Positions 1-11,675 of a DNA stretch of 64,000 nt are shown here, piece by piece; position 1 is the stretch's first letter, and each line of letters opens with the position of its first letter. Source of the DNA: Mercurialis annua (Eukaryota; Streptophyta; Magnoliopsida; Malpighiales; Euphorbiaceae); the NCBI RefSeq assembly GCF_937616625.2, contig NC_065577.1, positions 6,551,001 to 6,615,000 of the forward strand. Direction: 5' to 3'. The translations under genes were made by a program, and so were the position numbers. The notes beneath the pieces are model-generated. The model was not told the DNA's origin, did not search any database, and saw only the letters and a list, made by a program, of their open reading frames with translations.

Positions 1-360
1 TTAAAATAATAATGATATAAATTTTTAAATATTACAAAATCAAATAAAGAAGGTTACAAATACCAAGAGCATGTTGTTAATCCATTGTCTCTGTACTGCA
101 AAAAAGCAAAAATGAAGAAAAAAAATCACCATGAACTTTATAGATTTGATAATAAAATTTGCACCGAATATTTATACAAATACCAAAATATTATCAATAA
201 AATGTAAATGAATAATCAAATAATAATCTTACTATAATAAATTCAGTGATGTTTTGAGTTAGAATTTTCACACAATTAACGATTCATTTGCTTCGCCGAA
301 CTCTCAAAATTAAGAGTTTCCCCATGCCATAATAGAAGGTCGTTGAACTCTTAGAATAAA

Positions 361-1150
361 CAGTTTCTTCGTGCTGTTAAAAACAAATAATCAACCTAAT
401 TCCAACCATTTACTTGCTTAGGGAAATTAGTAGTAAGCAAATTGAAAAAGTTTGAAATTATATAAAGCACAAACCGAAAGAGAGTTTGTATATTGATAAA
501 GTTAGATGTTTTGAATAAATACAAATACTGCAATCGTAGTAATCCTAGCTAGAATAAAGAAGATAATGAGTAAAATTAAATAAATTTAAATATTAAAGAT
601 AAGTAGTTTGTTGAAGACTTTTTAAAAACAATAAAAATAAAAAAAGTATTTTAATAAAGTTGAATACTGCAAATGTAGTAATCATAGCTAGAATAAAGAA
701 GATAATGTGCAATTTCTTCGTGCTGTTAAAAACAAATAATTAACCTAATTCCAACCATTTACTTGCTTAGGGAAATTAGTAGTAAGCAAATTGAAAAAGT
801 TTGAAATTATATAAAGCACAAACCGAAAGAGAGTTTGTATATTGATAAAGTTAGATGTTTTGAATAAATACAAATACTGCAATCGTAGTAATCCTAGCTA
901 GAATAAAGAAGATAATGAGTAAAATTAAATAAGTTTAAATATTAAAGATAAGTAGTTTGTTGAAGACTCTTTAAAAACAATAAAAATAAAAAAAGTTTTT
1001 TAATAAAGTTGAATACTGCAAATGTAGTAATCATAGCTAGAATAAAGAAGATAATGTGCAAGAATTAAAATAAGTTTAAATATTAAAGATATGAAGACTT
1101 TTTAAAAACAGTAAAAAAAAAATAAGTATTTTAATAAAGTTGGAAACTAC
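361..1150. repeat. 349-bp tandem duplication with partial third copy
   Basis: Two long direct copies start at about 361 and 710, with a period of 349 bases. They differ by only a few substitutions. A degenerate, shortened third copy runs from about 1059 to 1150. Each long copy contains two versions of a shorter motif (GTAGTAATC followed by TAGCTAGAATAAAG) about 139 bases apart, so the unit itself looks like an older duplication. No reading frame of note is present. The stretch from 1 to 360 is AT-rich and I see nothing else in it. Confidence 0.85.
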
Positions 1151-1599
1151 AAAATAGATTAAAACAAAATTAAAATAAGTAGTTTAAAAATGGTGAGAAC
1201 TAATAAGAATGCTCTATTTGGTGAGAATCAATGAGAGAGTTTCGTTGGTCCTCTAAATTATATAATATATAGATATAGATATAGATAGTTGATGGTACTC
1301 CTTTTTCATCTTTTAAAGTAATTTATTGTGTGAATTCTCTAAACACCTTCATTTTCACTAGAATCCTATCATATGACAGTCTTGATAAATTATTGGTGTA
1401 TTGATCCGTATATATAAATCTTCCACATAAAATATTCATCTTTTCCAGCATTAAAGTTGTTTAGAATTTCCATGGAAGGCTAGAAAACTAGACACACTTA
1501 GGAATTTTAATAAACTCATCCACCTCGAATCTCGTTCTCTTTAGTCATTCCTTCAAGATCGTAAGTCTTATTTCGAAGAAAATGGGACCATCATACATG

Positions 1600-2300
1600 G
1601 CCTTCATCTTCCTCTCATCACTCTGAAACCATAATAAGAACATTTTCTGGTCAATCTGAATGACTTCCTTCAGCCCACATATACTCCATCTATTCATTAC
1701 AAAACCCTGAAATTTAAAGAATCTTGGTTCAAGTCATGGCTGTACATATCAAAGCATATTTTTATTTTCTCCTTTTCTCCACTAACTTCAGATGAGTTAA
1801 ACTCCCATTGCTTATCGATGGTGGTTGATACCGAAATTTTGCTTAATTCTTAATCGTTTTATTACTTGCAAAAAACAACATGCAGTCTTTGTTCTCACTA
1901 CCTACTTTTGGAATACCCTTTTTATCGATTTTTCTTTCACCCCTTTCTTCTAGATGAACCCTAGATTCAATTTCCTTCATGTCAGGCTTGACATTTGGAC
2001 TCATCATCTTCTATGTTTCATCTATTACCCTTTGGGAATCATTAGTTGATACAATTAATCTACTACTATCTGCTTCTTCCAATCGCCATATTTATTAGTT
2101 TATTCAACTCTAAAATCGATTCATAAGCTTCTTATGCAATCTCCTCTTTTCTATCTTCCTTCTCCAGAACCTCATCAATCAGTTGTAACTTCAAATCATA
2201 GATTTTCTTGCTCTAAACGGTGGTTGTCTTCTTCGATTTCCTCCTCATAGCGAAAAACGGCCTATGAAAGCAGATTTTACACCGGGAGAATCTTCAGAGG
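1600..2300 (-). pseudogene. Decayed coding remnant, family not recognised
   Basis: Reading the minus strand gives protein-like stretches broken by stops and frame changes. Around 2040-2200 one frame reads a charged, helix-like run (KKIYDLKLQLIDEVLEKED, then RKEEIA, a stop, and EAYESILELNKLINMAI). Further runs of coding character continue to about 1600, for example ERKMKAMYDGPIFFEIRL. The composition suggests a coiled-coil-like protein. I do not recognise the family. It has at least one in-frame stop and no intact start, so it is best read as a pseudogene fragment. It could also be the remnant of a transposon-encoded protein. The stretch from 1150 to 1600 shows nothing recognisable. Confidence 0.35.
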
Positions 2301-2377
2301 ATGCCACGCCATCAAAAGGAGAAAAATATGCACTTTTTAAAGAAAGTTTATGTGAATTGATCTTTTCTTATCAATAA

Positions 2378-2470
2378 CCTCCTAACTCAACTGGGTAGAA
2401 GTGAGGTACAAGACTAAAAGGTTTTGGGTTCAACCCCTATGAAGGCATGAAGGTAAAAGTTTATTAAAAA
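2378..2470 (+). repeat. SINE-like tRNA-derived fragment
   Basis: The segment has a Pol III A-box-like block (TAACTCAACTGG, about 2390) and a good B-box (GGGTTCAACCCC, about 2428) at roughly the spacing of a tRNA-derived promoter. The rest does not fold as a tRNA. It is probably an old SINE or tRNA-like relic; I saw no clear poly-A tail or target duplication. The following stretch to the NFU2 start (2470-3066) has nothing else I can name except the NFU2 5' leader. Confidence 0.35.
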
Positions 2471-3066
2471 TTATAAAGATTTATGAAAAGGTGTGTTCGG
2501 AGAAGGCTACAAGTATTAAAAGCGGCAGTTGCGTCATTGTTTTACCAAGATGGCAAGTTTTATAAGACGAACATTCAACGTAAAAATGGCGTGGATGGCG
2601 TGAATGGCATATACAAATTTGCACTTATTTATAACCAATAGTGTATATCAAATGTTGTAAGTATAATAATATTCATCTTGTATATCTCTCTATTAAAAAA
2701 AGTTGATGCTTTGTTCATTCTTTTATCGTAATTCATATTTTTTCGATTTTCAAATGTATTTATTAATTTTCAGTTTTAATTGATTTTATTTATTTATATT
2801 ATTACCATCCACAACAACAATCCACGTGCGTCAACAAATTTCCCTTCCCTCTTCTGTTACCAAGTATCCATCCACCACAATACAGCATCCATTAGAAGAA
2901 CAAAACTAAAATCCGATAAATTAAGACGGCGCCCACCTCTACGACAAATTCATCTGCTATAAAATTCAATTAACCTAATTTTAGTTTAATTGATTCATTA
3001 ATCAACTCGATCTCTGTCTCGTTCTCTCTTTTGATTTTTTGGTCTAATAAACAAATCAGAAAAGAG

Positions 3067-4993
3067 ATGCAATCTGCTTCTGTTGTGATTAATCCAGCTT
3101 ACTATTGCTCTAGTAAGCTCCACCACCAATCCCTAGATTCTTCTGCTCCTTCTTCCAGCTCCTTTAGCTCCAGAATCTCTCTCAATCCGCGCGGCGGCCG
3201 TCACTTGCGGCGTATCCCTTGCCGTTCTGTTAGGATTCAGCCGCCCGGATTTACACGGAGGAGGCTAGGTTTGTGTATTTCTTTTTTATTTCGTTAGCTT
3301 AGAGCCGCCGTGTCATATTTACAGCAATTCAAGAAATTTTTTTAATGATTAGTATTTATTTTTTTTATAATTGAAATATTTCACATGGCTAATTGCACGA
3401 ATAACATGGGGGCAATAATTGTGTTATATAATTTTTCCTCTTTTATTAGACTACCCAAATGGCCAAATTTAAAAAAGAATCTATCTTTTCAGTTTTTGTG
3501 GTTAAAATTTACGTTATTCATTGATAACATAGATTATCGTGTTGTATGTGTGCAGTTGTGAAGGCTGTTGCTACACCCGATTCGGCACTTGAATTGCCGT
3601 TAACTGCGGAGAACGTTGAGACTGTGTTGGATGAAGTTAGACCATATCTTATAGCAGATGGAGGGAATGTGGTATTGCATGAGATTGATGGAAATGTTGT
3701 GCGGTTGAAGCTGCAAGGAGCATGTGGGTCTTGTCCGAGTTCAGTTATGACGATGAAGATGGGTATTGAGCGTCGTTTGATGGAGAAGATCCCTGAAATA
3801 GTTGCGGTGGAGCCGGTTACTGATAAAGAAACTGGGCTTGAGCTGAATGAAGAAAATATAGAAAAGGTAAGCACATTGCTGGCTTGTATAAGAGTTTAAT
3901 GTCTTCAGCATATAAATATAAGATACGCATGCCATATGTTGTTTTAAGTTCCTGCTATTTGGAAGGATAGTGTTTGTCCAGTGTCATGTCTATTTGAAGC
4001 AAACAATACATAGAGGACATATTGGAGTAGAAGCACTAAGGTTAGTTTTATGTAGAAAAAACGAAAAATGGTATTTTTTTTTAACACGGTGACCAAATGG
4101 GCTTCCTGTCATTCTATAACAACACTACAATGAAACTTAAGTTTTGGTTCTAGTAATGTGTTTTTATTTTCGTAGAAAATTGATCTTTATCTTCTTGAAG
4201 AATTTTCAATCAGTTTTAGAGGATGTTCTTTCTAGAGAGGGGTTCCATATTTGGTTCCTGTTTTATCTAGTGGTTCTCCATGGCGTGTCTAGAGTGCCTT
4301 GTTTCTTTTAATCCTTCAATTTTCTCTCTATATAGTTGATTCGCCTACCAGGTATTCTTTAGGTTTCTCTGTGTCAGCTTCTGAAAATTGCAGCTGCAGG
4401 CTTGGCAGTTTTGAAAATGATTTATACTCAGATACTAACTCTTCGTATTTGATTTATTTCTACTGTCTTCTTTATTCATCATCTCATGAGACAACATGAT
4501 ATTGTTGAACGAATATACTCGTAACAGTTTCCCTTTGGTTTAATTTTTTTGAAACTGGTGAAATTAGAATACACAAAGGGGTGTATTAATGAGAGATGTA
4601 CCTAAGTGTTTTACTTGTTAGCGTTCAGTCTGAATCTGAACCTCGATACTACAATGATCAGTGATGATTTTGTTTTTTTAAATAGGGTAAAAAGTGCAAC
4701 GGTTTGCTTTACATGAGCAAAAAATATCAAAGTAAAAACTGTCTGAATTGTAGCTATTATGCTCCTCCACTAAGTTTAGTCTACATTTTTTTTACTCATG
4801 TCAGGTTCTTGAAGAAATTAGGCCATATCTTGTCGGGGCAGCTGGTGGATCTCTTGAACTAGTGGCAATCGAAGAGCCAATTGTGAAAATTAGAATCACA
4901 GGTCCAGCAGCAGGGGTTATGACTGTTCGAGTAGCTCTCACGCAAAAATTACGAGAGAAAATTCCAGACATCGCTGCAGTCCAACTTCTGTAA
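3067..4993 (+). CDS. NFU2: NFU2-type NifU-like Fe-S scaffold protein, chloroplastic
   Basis: Three exons, 3067-3268, 3556-3866 and 4805-4993, join in frame to give 233 residues. The first ~67 residues are rich in Ser and Arg and poor in acidic residues, as in a chloroplast transit peptide. Residues ~84-150 form the NifU C-terminal-type domain with the cluster-binding CxxC (C124-G-S-C127). A second NifU-like domain (residues ~172-233) has lost the CxxC and reads [10 protein letters not shown] there, which is the known layout of plant NFU1-3. The protein is expected to assemble and hand on Fe-S clusters in plastids, mainly to photosystem I and other stromal clients. The start was chosen at 3067 because an upstream ATG at 3031 adds residues unlike a transit peptide. 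Sequence closely resembles what I know of Arabidopsis NFU2; NFU3 is the alternative. All introns are GT-AG. Confidence 0.93.
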
Positions 4994-5829
4994 CTTCCTT
5001 GCCACTTGTTTAATTTACCTAGTTACATCCTTGAATAATGAGAATGACAGTGAAGAGACTCGCCTAGTCCTTATAAGTTGTATTTTATACAGTATGTACA
5101 GATGAGTTTAGCTTCAATGCAATTGATGAATGATGATAATTCAGTTTAGAGGAAATATTAGTGGAATGTATAGCTAAATTCTGCATTATTGCTTCTGTGC
5201 TAAAATTTTGATGTAACATTATTTCATGAGAAATATTTATTGTATTACTATTCTCTCTTTTTCATCAAAACTTTTCTCTCTAATTGATCTTTTATTTTTT
5301 TTAGTTAATATTATTTCAGAAAAAATGTTTTTATTAAAATTAATTGAGTAAGAAGTAAATTAATATTAAATAATGTGTAGAAAAAAATTAAATTTTATCA
5401 ATTAGGCTGGTAAATGCTTTTTCATTGCATGAAAACTTTCCAGCTTTTAGCTGAACAATCAGTACTGAGAACATAAAATAAGATTTGAAACATAGAAAAT
5501 GGTTTAGACCATGGTAAGAAAAGATATGAATAATCCTGCAGCAAGATGCATCACAAGATTCACAACGGGTAAAATAAAAGACAATAAAATAATTGTAAAT
5601 AAATAGATAAACATTGTAAAAGAATCATCTCGAGGCCTGTCAAAATTTAACTCTTAGCAACACAATCAGTATAAAGGACTCGAGTATCCAAAATTGTTTG
5701 AGCTTTGTTTCTATGTTACAACTTACAATCTTCCATTGTTGCTGGAATCCTTCAACCTCGTGCAACAAGTGGCGCAACACAGTTCAATGATACGGAATAA
5801 ATTTCTTTTTTGTTCTTTTAATGTTCAAC
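4994..5829. other. Convergent intergenic region NFU2 / BOP1
   Basis: The 3' ends of the NFU2-type gene (+) and the BOP1 gene (-) face each other here. The sequence is AT-rich and contains the two 3' untranslated regions. I see no RNA gene, repeat family or further coding region. Confidence 0.6.
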
Positions 5830-8800
5830 CTAATGGCAATAAAGTTTGATCAATGAATCAGCACCAGCAGTGAATAACCAGGGTTGTCGGGGATGAAATT
5901 TACAATCCAATATTCCTGAAATGAGATGTGAATGAATTTAGCATAAACATACAAGACCATAAAGCACAAACTTACATGAATGAAGGTCAAATAACAGCAA
6001 CTTAACATAGGCACCACTCTACTCAGTTTGCTAGGTACCAACAGATAACATAAAGCTAACCCAGACACTGCTAAAAAAACCCACCCCAGAACAATATATG
6101 CATAAGAGAGCATTGTTGGGTAATGGTTCAATACAATATTAGCCAAACAGGATCCTTTGCCTGAGAATAACAACATGAAAACACAGAGGTATGTGACTGA
6201 CGAAAGTTTGTCCAGTCCATACATATCTGTTTATAGTATTTTCTTTTCATCGAGTCCTAGGTTTTGGAGTTTTGTTTCCATTTCCGAAAACACTTCTAAA
6301 ACTCCAAAACTTAATAGTTATAAGTTATAACCTATTTTCGTAATAGATGCTGTGTCTGACATTTCAATGATTTTCATTTCAGTGCAACATATAGATGGAT
6401 AATATGTGAAATTGCTGGAACATGGGTCGATCAATAGGAATCAACTCATCTCATGCCGTTTGTCAAAAGCTAAATTTATTTTTCAAAGCCTTCAATCTTT
6501 TTCCCCAAAATAAGAGGAGAATAAAGAAGATTAGCAGCTTCCCCAGAGATGATCGACTCCCATGAGAAACCAGAGTGTTACCTCAAATTCAACATTATTT
6601 TGAAATTTATATTGGTGCATGTACATTATCACATAGCTTACAGAAGACTCACCTCTGCCATTTGAACTTGAATGTCCGTGAAGAATTTCCAATGGAACAA
6701 TAAGAGGGTTCTGATTAAGATCAGAGTAAACCATGCCATGAAAAACATATGCAGTGCAATCATCAGAGCTTGATGCAAATAGCGGGTATGTGCGATGGAA
6801 TGCAACATTTGTTATATCCTTCGGATGACACCTGAGAAATTACAGAATCACATTATGGAAACAATAAATACCTAGCACCGTTTAAAGACAAAAAATTATA
6901 TCAGATGACAAAACAAATGAATGGCAGACTAAAAATGAGCACACATGCATACAATTTTTGAATTTATACATTTCACTGTTCCAAAGCTTGTAATTATCCC
7001 TCATAAAATGCTTATCCTAATTCCATTAGGTGAACAAGTCATTCTATTTGATAGATTTTGCACAATTGCAAGTTGTTTCCTCAAATCAAAGGTATAGGTT
7101 ACTTGGTACTGGTTCAAAAGATATTGACAGAAAGTTCATTCAGGGCAAAAGTACTGGTTTAATATAATTCACGCTTCCATGCATGCTAAAAGAATTATCT
7201 GACATACTTGAGAACTTTATATGGCTTAGATGAAAGGTCCATATCAAACCAACATAATTTCCCATCCCTGCTTCCCACAATTATGTTATCACCTGCATAG
7301 AAGGCCAGCCTCAAATAAATGTCAAACGGAAAACAAGGAATAGATATAGCAGCTGTAAAATTCAATATAAGGTAAGGGGAGACAAACCAGCAGGGTGAAC
7401 TGCAATGGAGGAAACTTCACGAAGTCCAGTCTCAAGCTTCTTAATAAACTTCTGCTTCAATAAATCAAAAACACGAATATTCTTCTTTGTTGCAACAAAG
7501 ATAACTGAACGTGTAGGATGAAAAACTGACGCCACTGGAAGTCCATGCAACTTAAATGGAAGCTTTTGTGTGAGCTTCTTAGAGAGTTGGTGTATAAGAA
7601 CTGCTTTTGATTCGCGTAATTAACAAGTGAAGGAAACACTATAGATATACATATGGGAAAAATAAAGTTCATACAAGCATATATGCAAAAGACATGTCTT
7701 TCATAATTAAATTTGAGATAACTGTTGAATTAAGTAAAGCACCCTTAACACTTTGGATTGCAAAACTGTCTCTATAAGCACATATCATGTATAGGTTATG
7801 GACATTTTAAAATATACACACAGTAACATGATTATTGCGTGCCTATTCTAACAAGATATCATTGATTTAAAAGGCATCACTAAGTAAGGCCATGTAACAT
7901 AATTTCCCTTCTGTGCACATTGTGATCTTCAAGGAAAAACAGTAATTTTTAGTCTCATGTCCTGCCGAGGGGCTATCTAAGTAGCATTTTTTACTCATAC
8001 TTATCTGGGGATCTTGCAGGAAAAACTTAACTATGAAAGGATTAAAGGGAATCCCCTGATTAGTAGAAAAACGGACATCTACAAGGCGCACACAAAAAAA
8101 GCCACTGAAGTACCATATAAAACAGCAGCCATTTTGCAATCATGGAGCTAATCTTTCTAACCAATAAAGCAATAAATCACAAACGCCAAAATAATAATAG
8201 AGACAAAAACAATTATCAAAAAAAATAATAGAGACAAAAACAAACAGGAAAAAAGATTCACAAAAAGAATTAGCAACATCAATCGTATCATGCATGTTAA
8301 CATTTTTCAAAACGAAGTACTACTCAGTAAAAGAAGGATATCAGCTGGCATCAAAGTACAGAAATAGTCTCCCTTGCGATGCCATTCTACTGAAGATACA
8401 GTCTGCAAGATAGCAAGTGATTAAAAGTTTTGAAAATTGCTTTCAGAAGAGATCCTATACCATAAGTAGGAAATTGAAATGAAAATGAGTTAGAAAAAAA
8501 AAATTACCTTAATATGCCGTATCCTTATTCCTCCATGCTTTGCATCTTGAAGCCAACTCAAATCAGAGAGTGCCTTACCTATGCATATAGAATATGTTGT
8601 CAGCATATAGAAAGATAAATACATCTCCACCACCCACTGAAACTAGCGTTTACTACTGACCAGAATCATCAGGAGCTATAGGTGTGCCAACATGAAGAAG
8701 TTCCTTCACTTTTTTCTGCACTTCATCATTCCCCAATCCAGTATTTAAAAGAACTACATCTTGTCCCCTGCATTGTTTTTCATCCATTTGCATGGATAAC

Positions 8801-11675
8801 ATGGGAAGCACATATTAGAGAATGTCACACACAGAGAAAACATTGAACTAGCAAAAACTGCACCATCTTACACAGCGACTCCCAAAACAGGAAGTTCATG
8901 CATAGGATTCCATGTTACACACTGGACTGTCTCACCAAGCTCCCAGATTTTAAGACATCTACCAGTCTCAACCTCCCAAACACGCACAGTTCCATCAGTT
9001 GAACCTTTACAGAAAATATTAGACCGTGAGAACCGAGTCCAAGAAATGAATTTTTAATCATAATTTTTTTTTTTTAAAAAGAGCATCCAAACCTGATGCC
9101 ATCCATTGTCCTGAAGCTTCAATAGAAACTGACATAACTGCACCCATATGACCTTTATATTCAATGTAGCAAGCAAATGGATAAGGCTTAAGGTCTTTTC
9201 TACTCGGTAGCTTAGGTTTCAAAGACTCGGGATCAATATTGATCTGAAATATCAAAAGGAAATACATTATTAACTTTCTAAGAAGTTAATCACAACGGAT
9301 CAGTTTAGTCACCAAAATAGCAATAGACTCATTAAGAGTAAATCAATAAAAAAGGGTCTCCAATGGGTGTTAAAAACTTACCCGATTCTTACGCACTCTA
9401 GGGCACAAGTATAGATCCAAACAACGCTCAAAACATTCATTCACAGCATTCTCATATGTCGGGATGCTTCTTAACGATGTAAACCTAATCATATTAAATT
9501 GTTTAAAGATGCAATATTCACCAATAAAATGAGAAACAGAACAAAACAATGACCAGAGATTATAAATCACCGTTCAGGTATAAATTTAGGTCGATCTTCC
9601 TCATCCATCAGTTGATAAGAGTTAATCTCTTCTTGTGTCGGTATGTATTCTAGAGAAGGATTATATGACTCCTCATGGCCTGGAACATACTTCCTTTAAG
9701 ATTCACGATATAGAAAATTGTGAAAAAATGAATCAGAAGATGGGGCTGAATCTTCACCTGGCAATTTTGGCTTTGGTGCAGGAATGTAAGACAAATGGCT
9801 AGTCTTTTCTGCTGTGCCAGAATCATCCCCCCACAACAGGCGGAAACGTGGTTCTTCTTTTGGCTTGTCAAACTTTATTAAACCTTTGCGAATTGCCCTC
9901 ACATACTTGACAACCTACATATAAAAATTGAAAACAAAGATAACCATGCAAAGTACAACATTAAAATTTACATCAACAGACTCCAAGCACGAGTCAGAAG
10001 AAATACTTGTTCAGAAACAATGGCAGCCTCAATAAGGAATAAGAAACCTGTCTAATGACAAGAAACGACTCACCATTTTAGCTTCCCATTTTGAGGGAGT
10101 AAACCGCCTCTTGGGTTCTGGAGCATTTGAAATTGGATGCTTAGAGTCCCATTCAAACCAATCGCTATAAGTCTATACACACAAAGAATGCAAACTTTTA
10201 AACAAAAAAATAATACACTTTATCAACATAGTACGATATCAGAACTGAAAAAGCAAATAAAAGTAGTAAAAGGAGAATGTATGAGAACTACAAACCGGAT
10301 ATGGATCAAAGTCAACATGCGGAGCCTTTCCTTTGACCAATTTACGGATCATTTTGATTTCTCCTCGTGTTAACTCTACCATCTCATCGTTGTATTCATC
10401 ATAAATCTTGCGCCTAAATGAAATCAATTATAAAAGAAAAATAATGAGTAAAGCAACACTTTTACATGAAAGAAGAAATGGTTGATATTAATATGTTGTA
10501 CTCGTCATAAATCTTGTACCACATATTAACAAAAAGAAAATAAAAGTAGAAGCCCCATAAAAGGTTGAAATCTATCATTGAACAATACAGATTTCAAATG
10601 TACGCATTCCGTTTGCAGTAGCTAGCAAAATTTGATCAAGTCAAACAGCAAGAAGAGACAATAAACAGAGCAAGTACAAATATCAAAATTGGGAGGGGAG
10701 AGGCTCTATACTAGAGGGAGAGGATAATATAAATCCCTAAATTAGTTCAAGCTTAAAGTCAAGAGGTGAATAAGATCATTATGTTGAGCACAACACAAGA
10801 TATTCAGTACAAGTTGAGAACTCACCAATTTGCCGAGTCATCAGCACTTTCAAGAAACGACTCCAGTTTATCTTGCCTTTCTTTTTTGGTTATCTTCTTT
10901 CCAGAAATGTCATATCCTATATGTTTCTCATCCTCATACCACTTCAGAGGAACATCACCTATTGTATTTCGAGGCGCCACCTAGTAAAACAGCAATCATC
11001 GACAGAATTGCAGAAATTCCATAAATTGTTCATTATTAGAGGGGAAAAAAGACTTAAAACTTTCTTCAAACCAAAAAAAGAAACAAAAACAGTGAGAGAG
11101 AGAGAGAGACAATATACCTCATCCTCAGAAGAATCGCTCTCTTCAGCCGCTTCCTCACCTTCACTTTCATCAGATTCAGAACCTTCGCTTCTATCAGAAG
11201 CCGACCCTTCCGAGCCTTCACTGTTATCATTTCCTGAGCCTTCACTCTCACCAGATTCTAAACCTTCAATACTTTCACTTATGTCTGTGTCAATAGAGCC
11301 CTGCAATAGGTATTCATATAAAAAAAATTAACCAATGCTTGTGACAGGCAAGAATTATCAACACTTATCTTATGAAAAATGCTAAAAAAAGACATAATAA
11401 CACACTAAACTGCAGTAAACATCATCAATTTTTTTAGCTGTGCATATGCAATTCATTAAATTTTACTAGTAATTGCATTTGTTCGGAATCGAAAAACAGG
11501 TGAAGTTCACATAAGATAAGCGAAATTTTACTCAAGTCGGGAAACTTTTTACCTCGTAGTCAGAGTCAAATTCGTCAGAATCGATTTCCAATTCTTCTTC
11601 TTTCTTGGGAAGATTCTCTAGACTGTTCACTTTCTTTTTACTGTCGTTTTTATTTTTGTTTTTAATTGAACCCAT
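5830..11675 (-). CDS. BOP1: Ribosome biogenesis protein BOP1 homolog (WD40)
   Basis: Seventeen exons on the minus strand, from 5' to 3': 11675-11553, 11300-11118, 10980-10826, 10413-10296, 10172-10074, 9914-9758, 9679-9571, 9484-9382, 9243-9093, 9004-8872, 8767-8661, 8578-8508, 8402-8342, 7615-7388, 7292-7208, 6831-6653, 5915-5830. All phases agree and give 715 residues, close to plant BOP1 (about 750). Residues 1-102 are Lys-rich, then Ser/Glu/Asp-rich. The BOP1 N-terminal domain follows (~105-365), with [20 protein letters not shown] and [18 protein letters not shown] as landmarks. WD40 repeats fill ~375-715 and the protein ends IKLYCH. By family knowledge BOP1 works in the nucleolar PES1-BOP1-WDR12 (PeBoW) complex in 27S/32S pre-rRNA processing and 60S assembly. 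Intron 13 has AT-AC ends; the other introns are GT-AG. No sign of disruption. Confidence 0.92.
7616..8341 (-). other. U12-type AT-AC intron (BOP1 intron 13)
   Basis: The 726-base intron begins ATATCCTTC at 8341 and ends AATTAC at 7616 on the minus strand. The donor matches the U12 AT-AC consensus ATATCCTT exactly. A branch-site-like TTCCTTCAC (consensus TTCCTTRAY, one mismatch) places its branch A 12 bases before the splice site. Splicing here splits a Gly codon (G|GC) and restores [14 protein letters not shown], the expected BOP1 sequence. No GT stands at the required exon end, so ordinary GT-AG splicing cannot give this join. Confidence 0.85.

Noticed and set aside
6531..6652. Read-through of the BOP1 exon ending at 6653 as an alternative C-terminus
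   Set aside because: It gives residues unlike BOP1. Splicing to 5915 restores the conserved end [17 protein letters not shown].
10873..11331. 152-codon plus-strand Ser-rich ORF
   Set aside because: It is the antisense shadow of the acidic Ser/Glu-rich exon 2 and exon 3 of BOP1.
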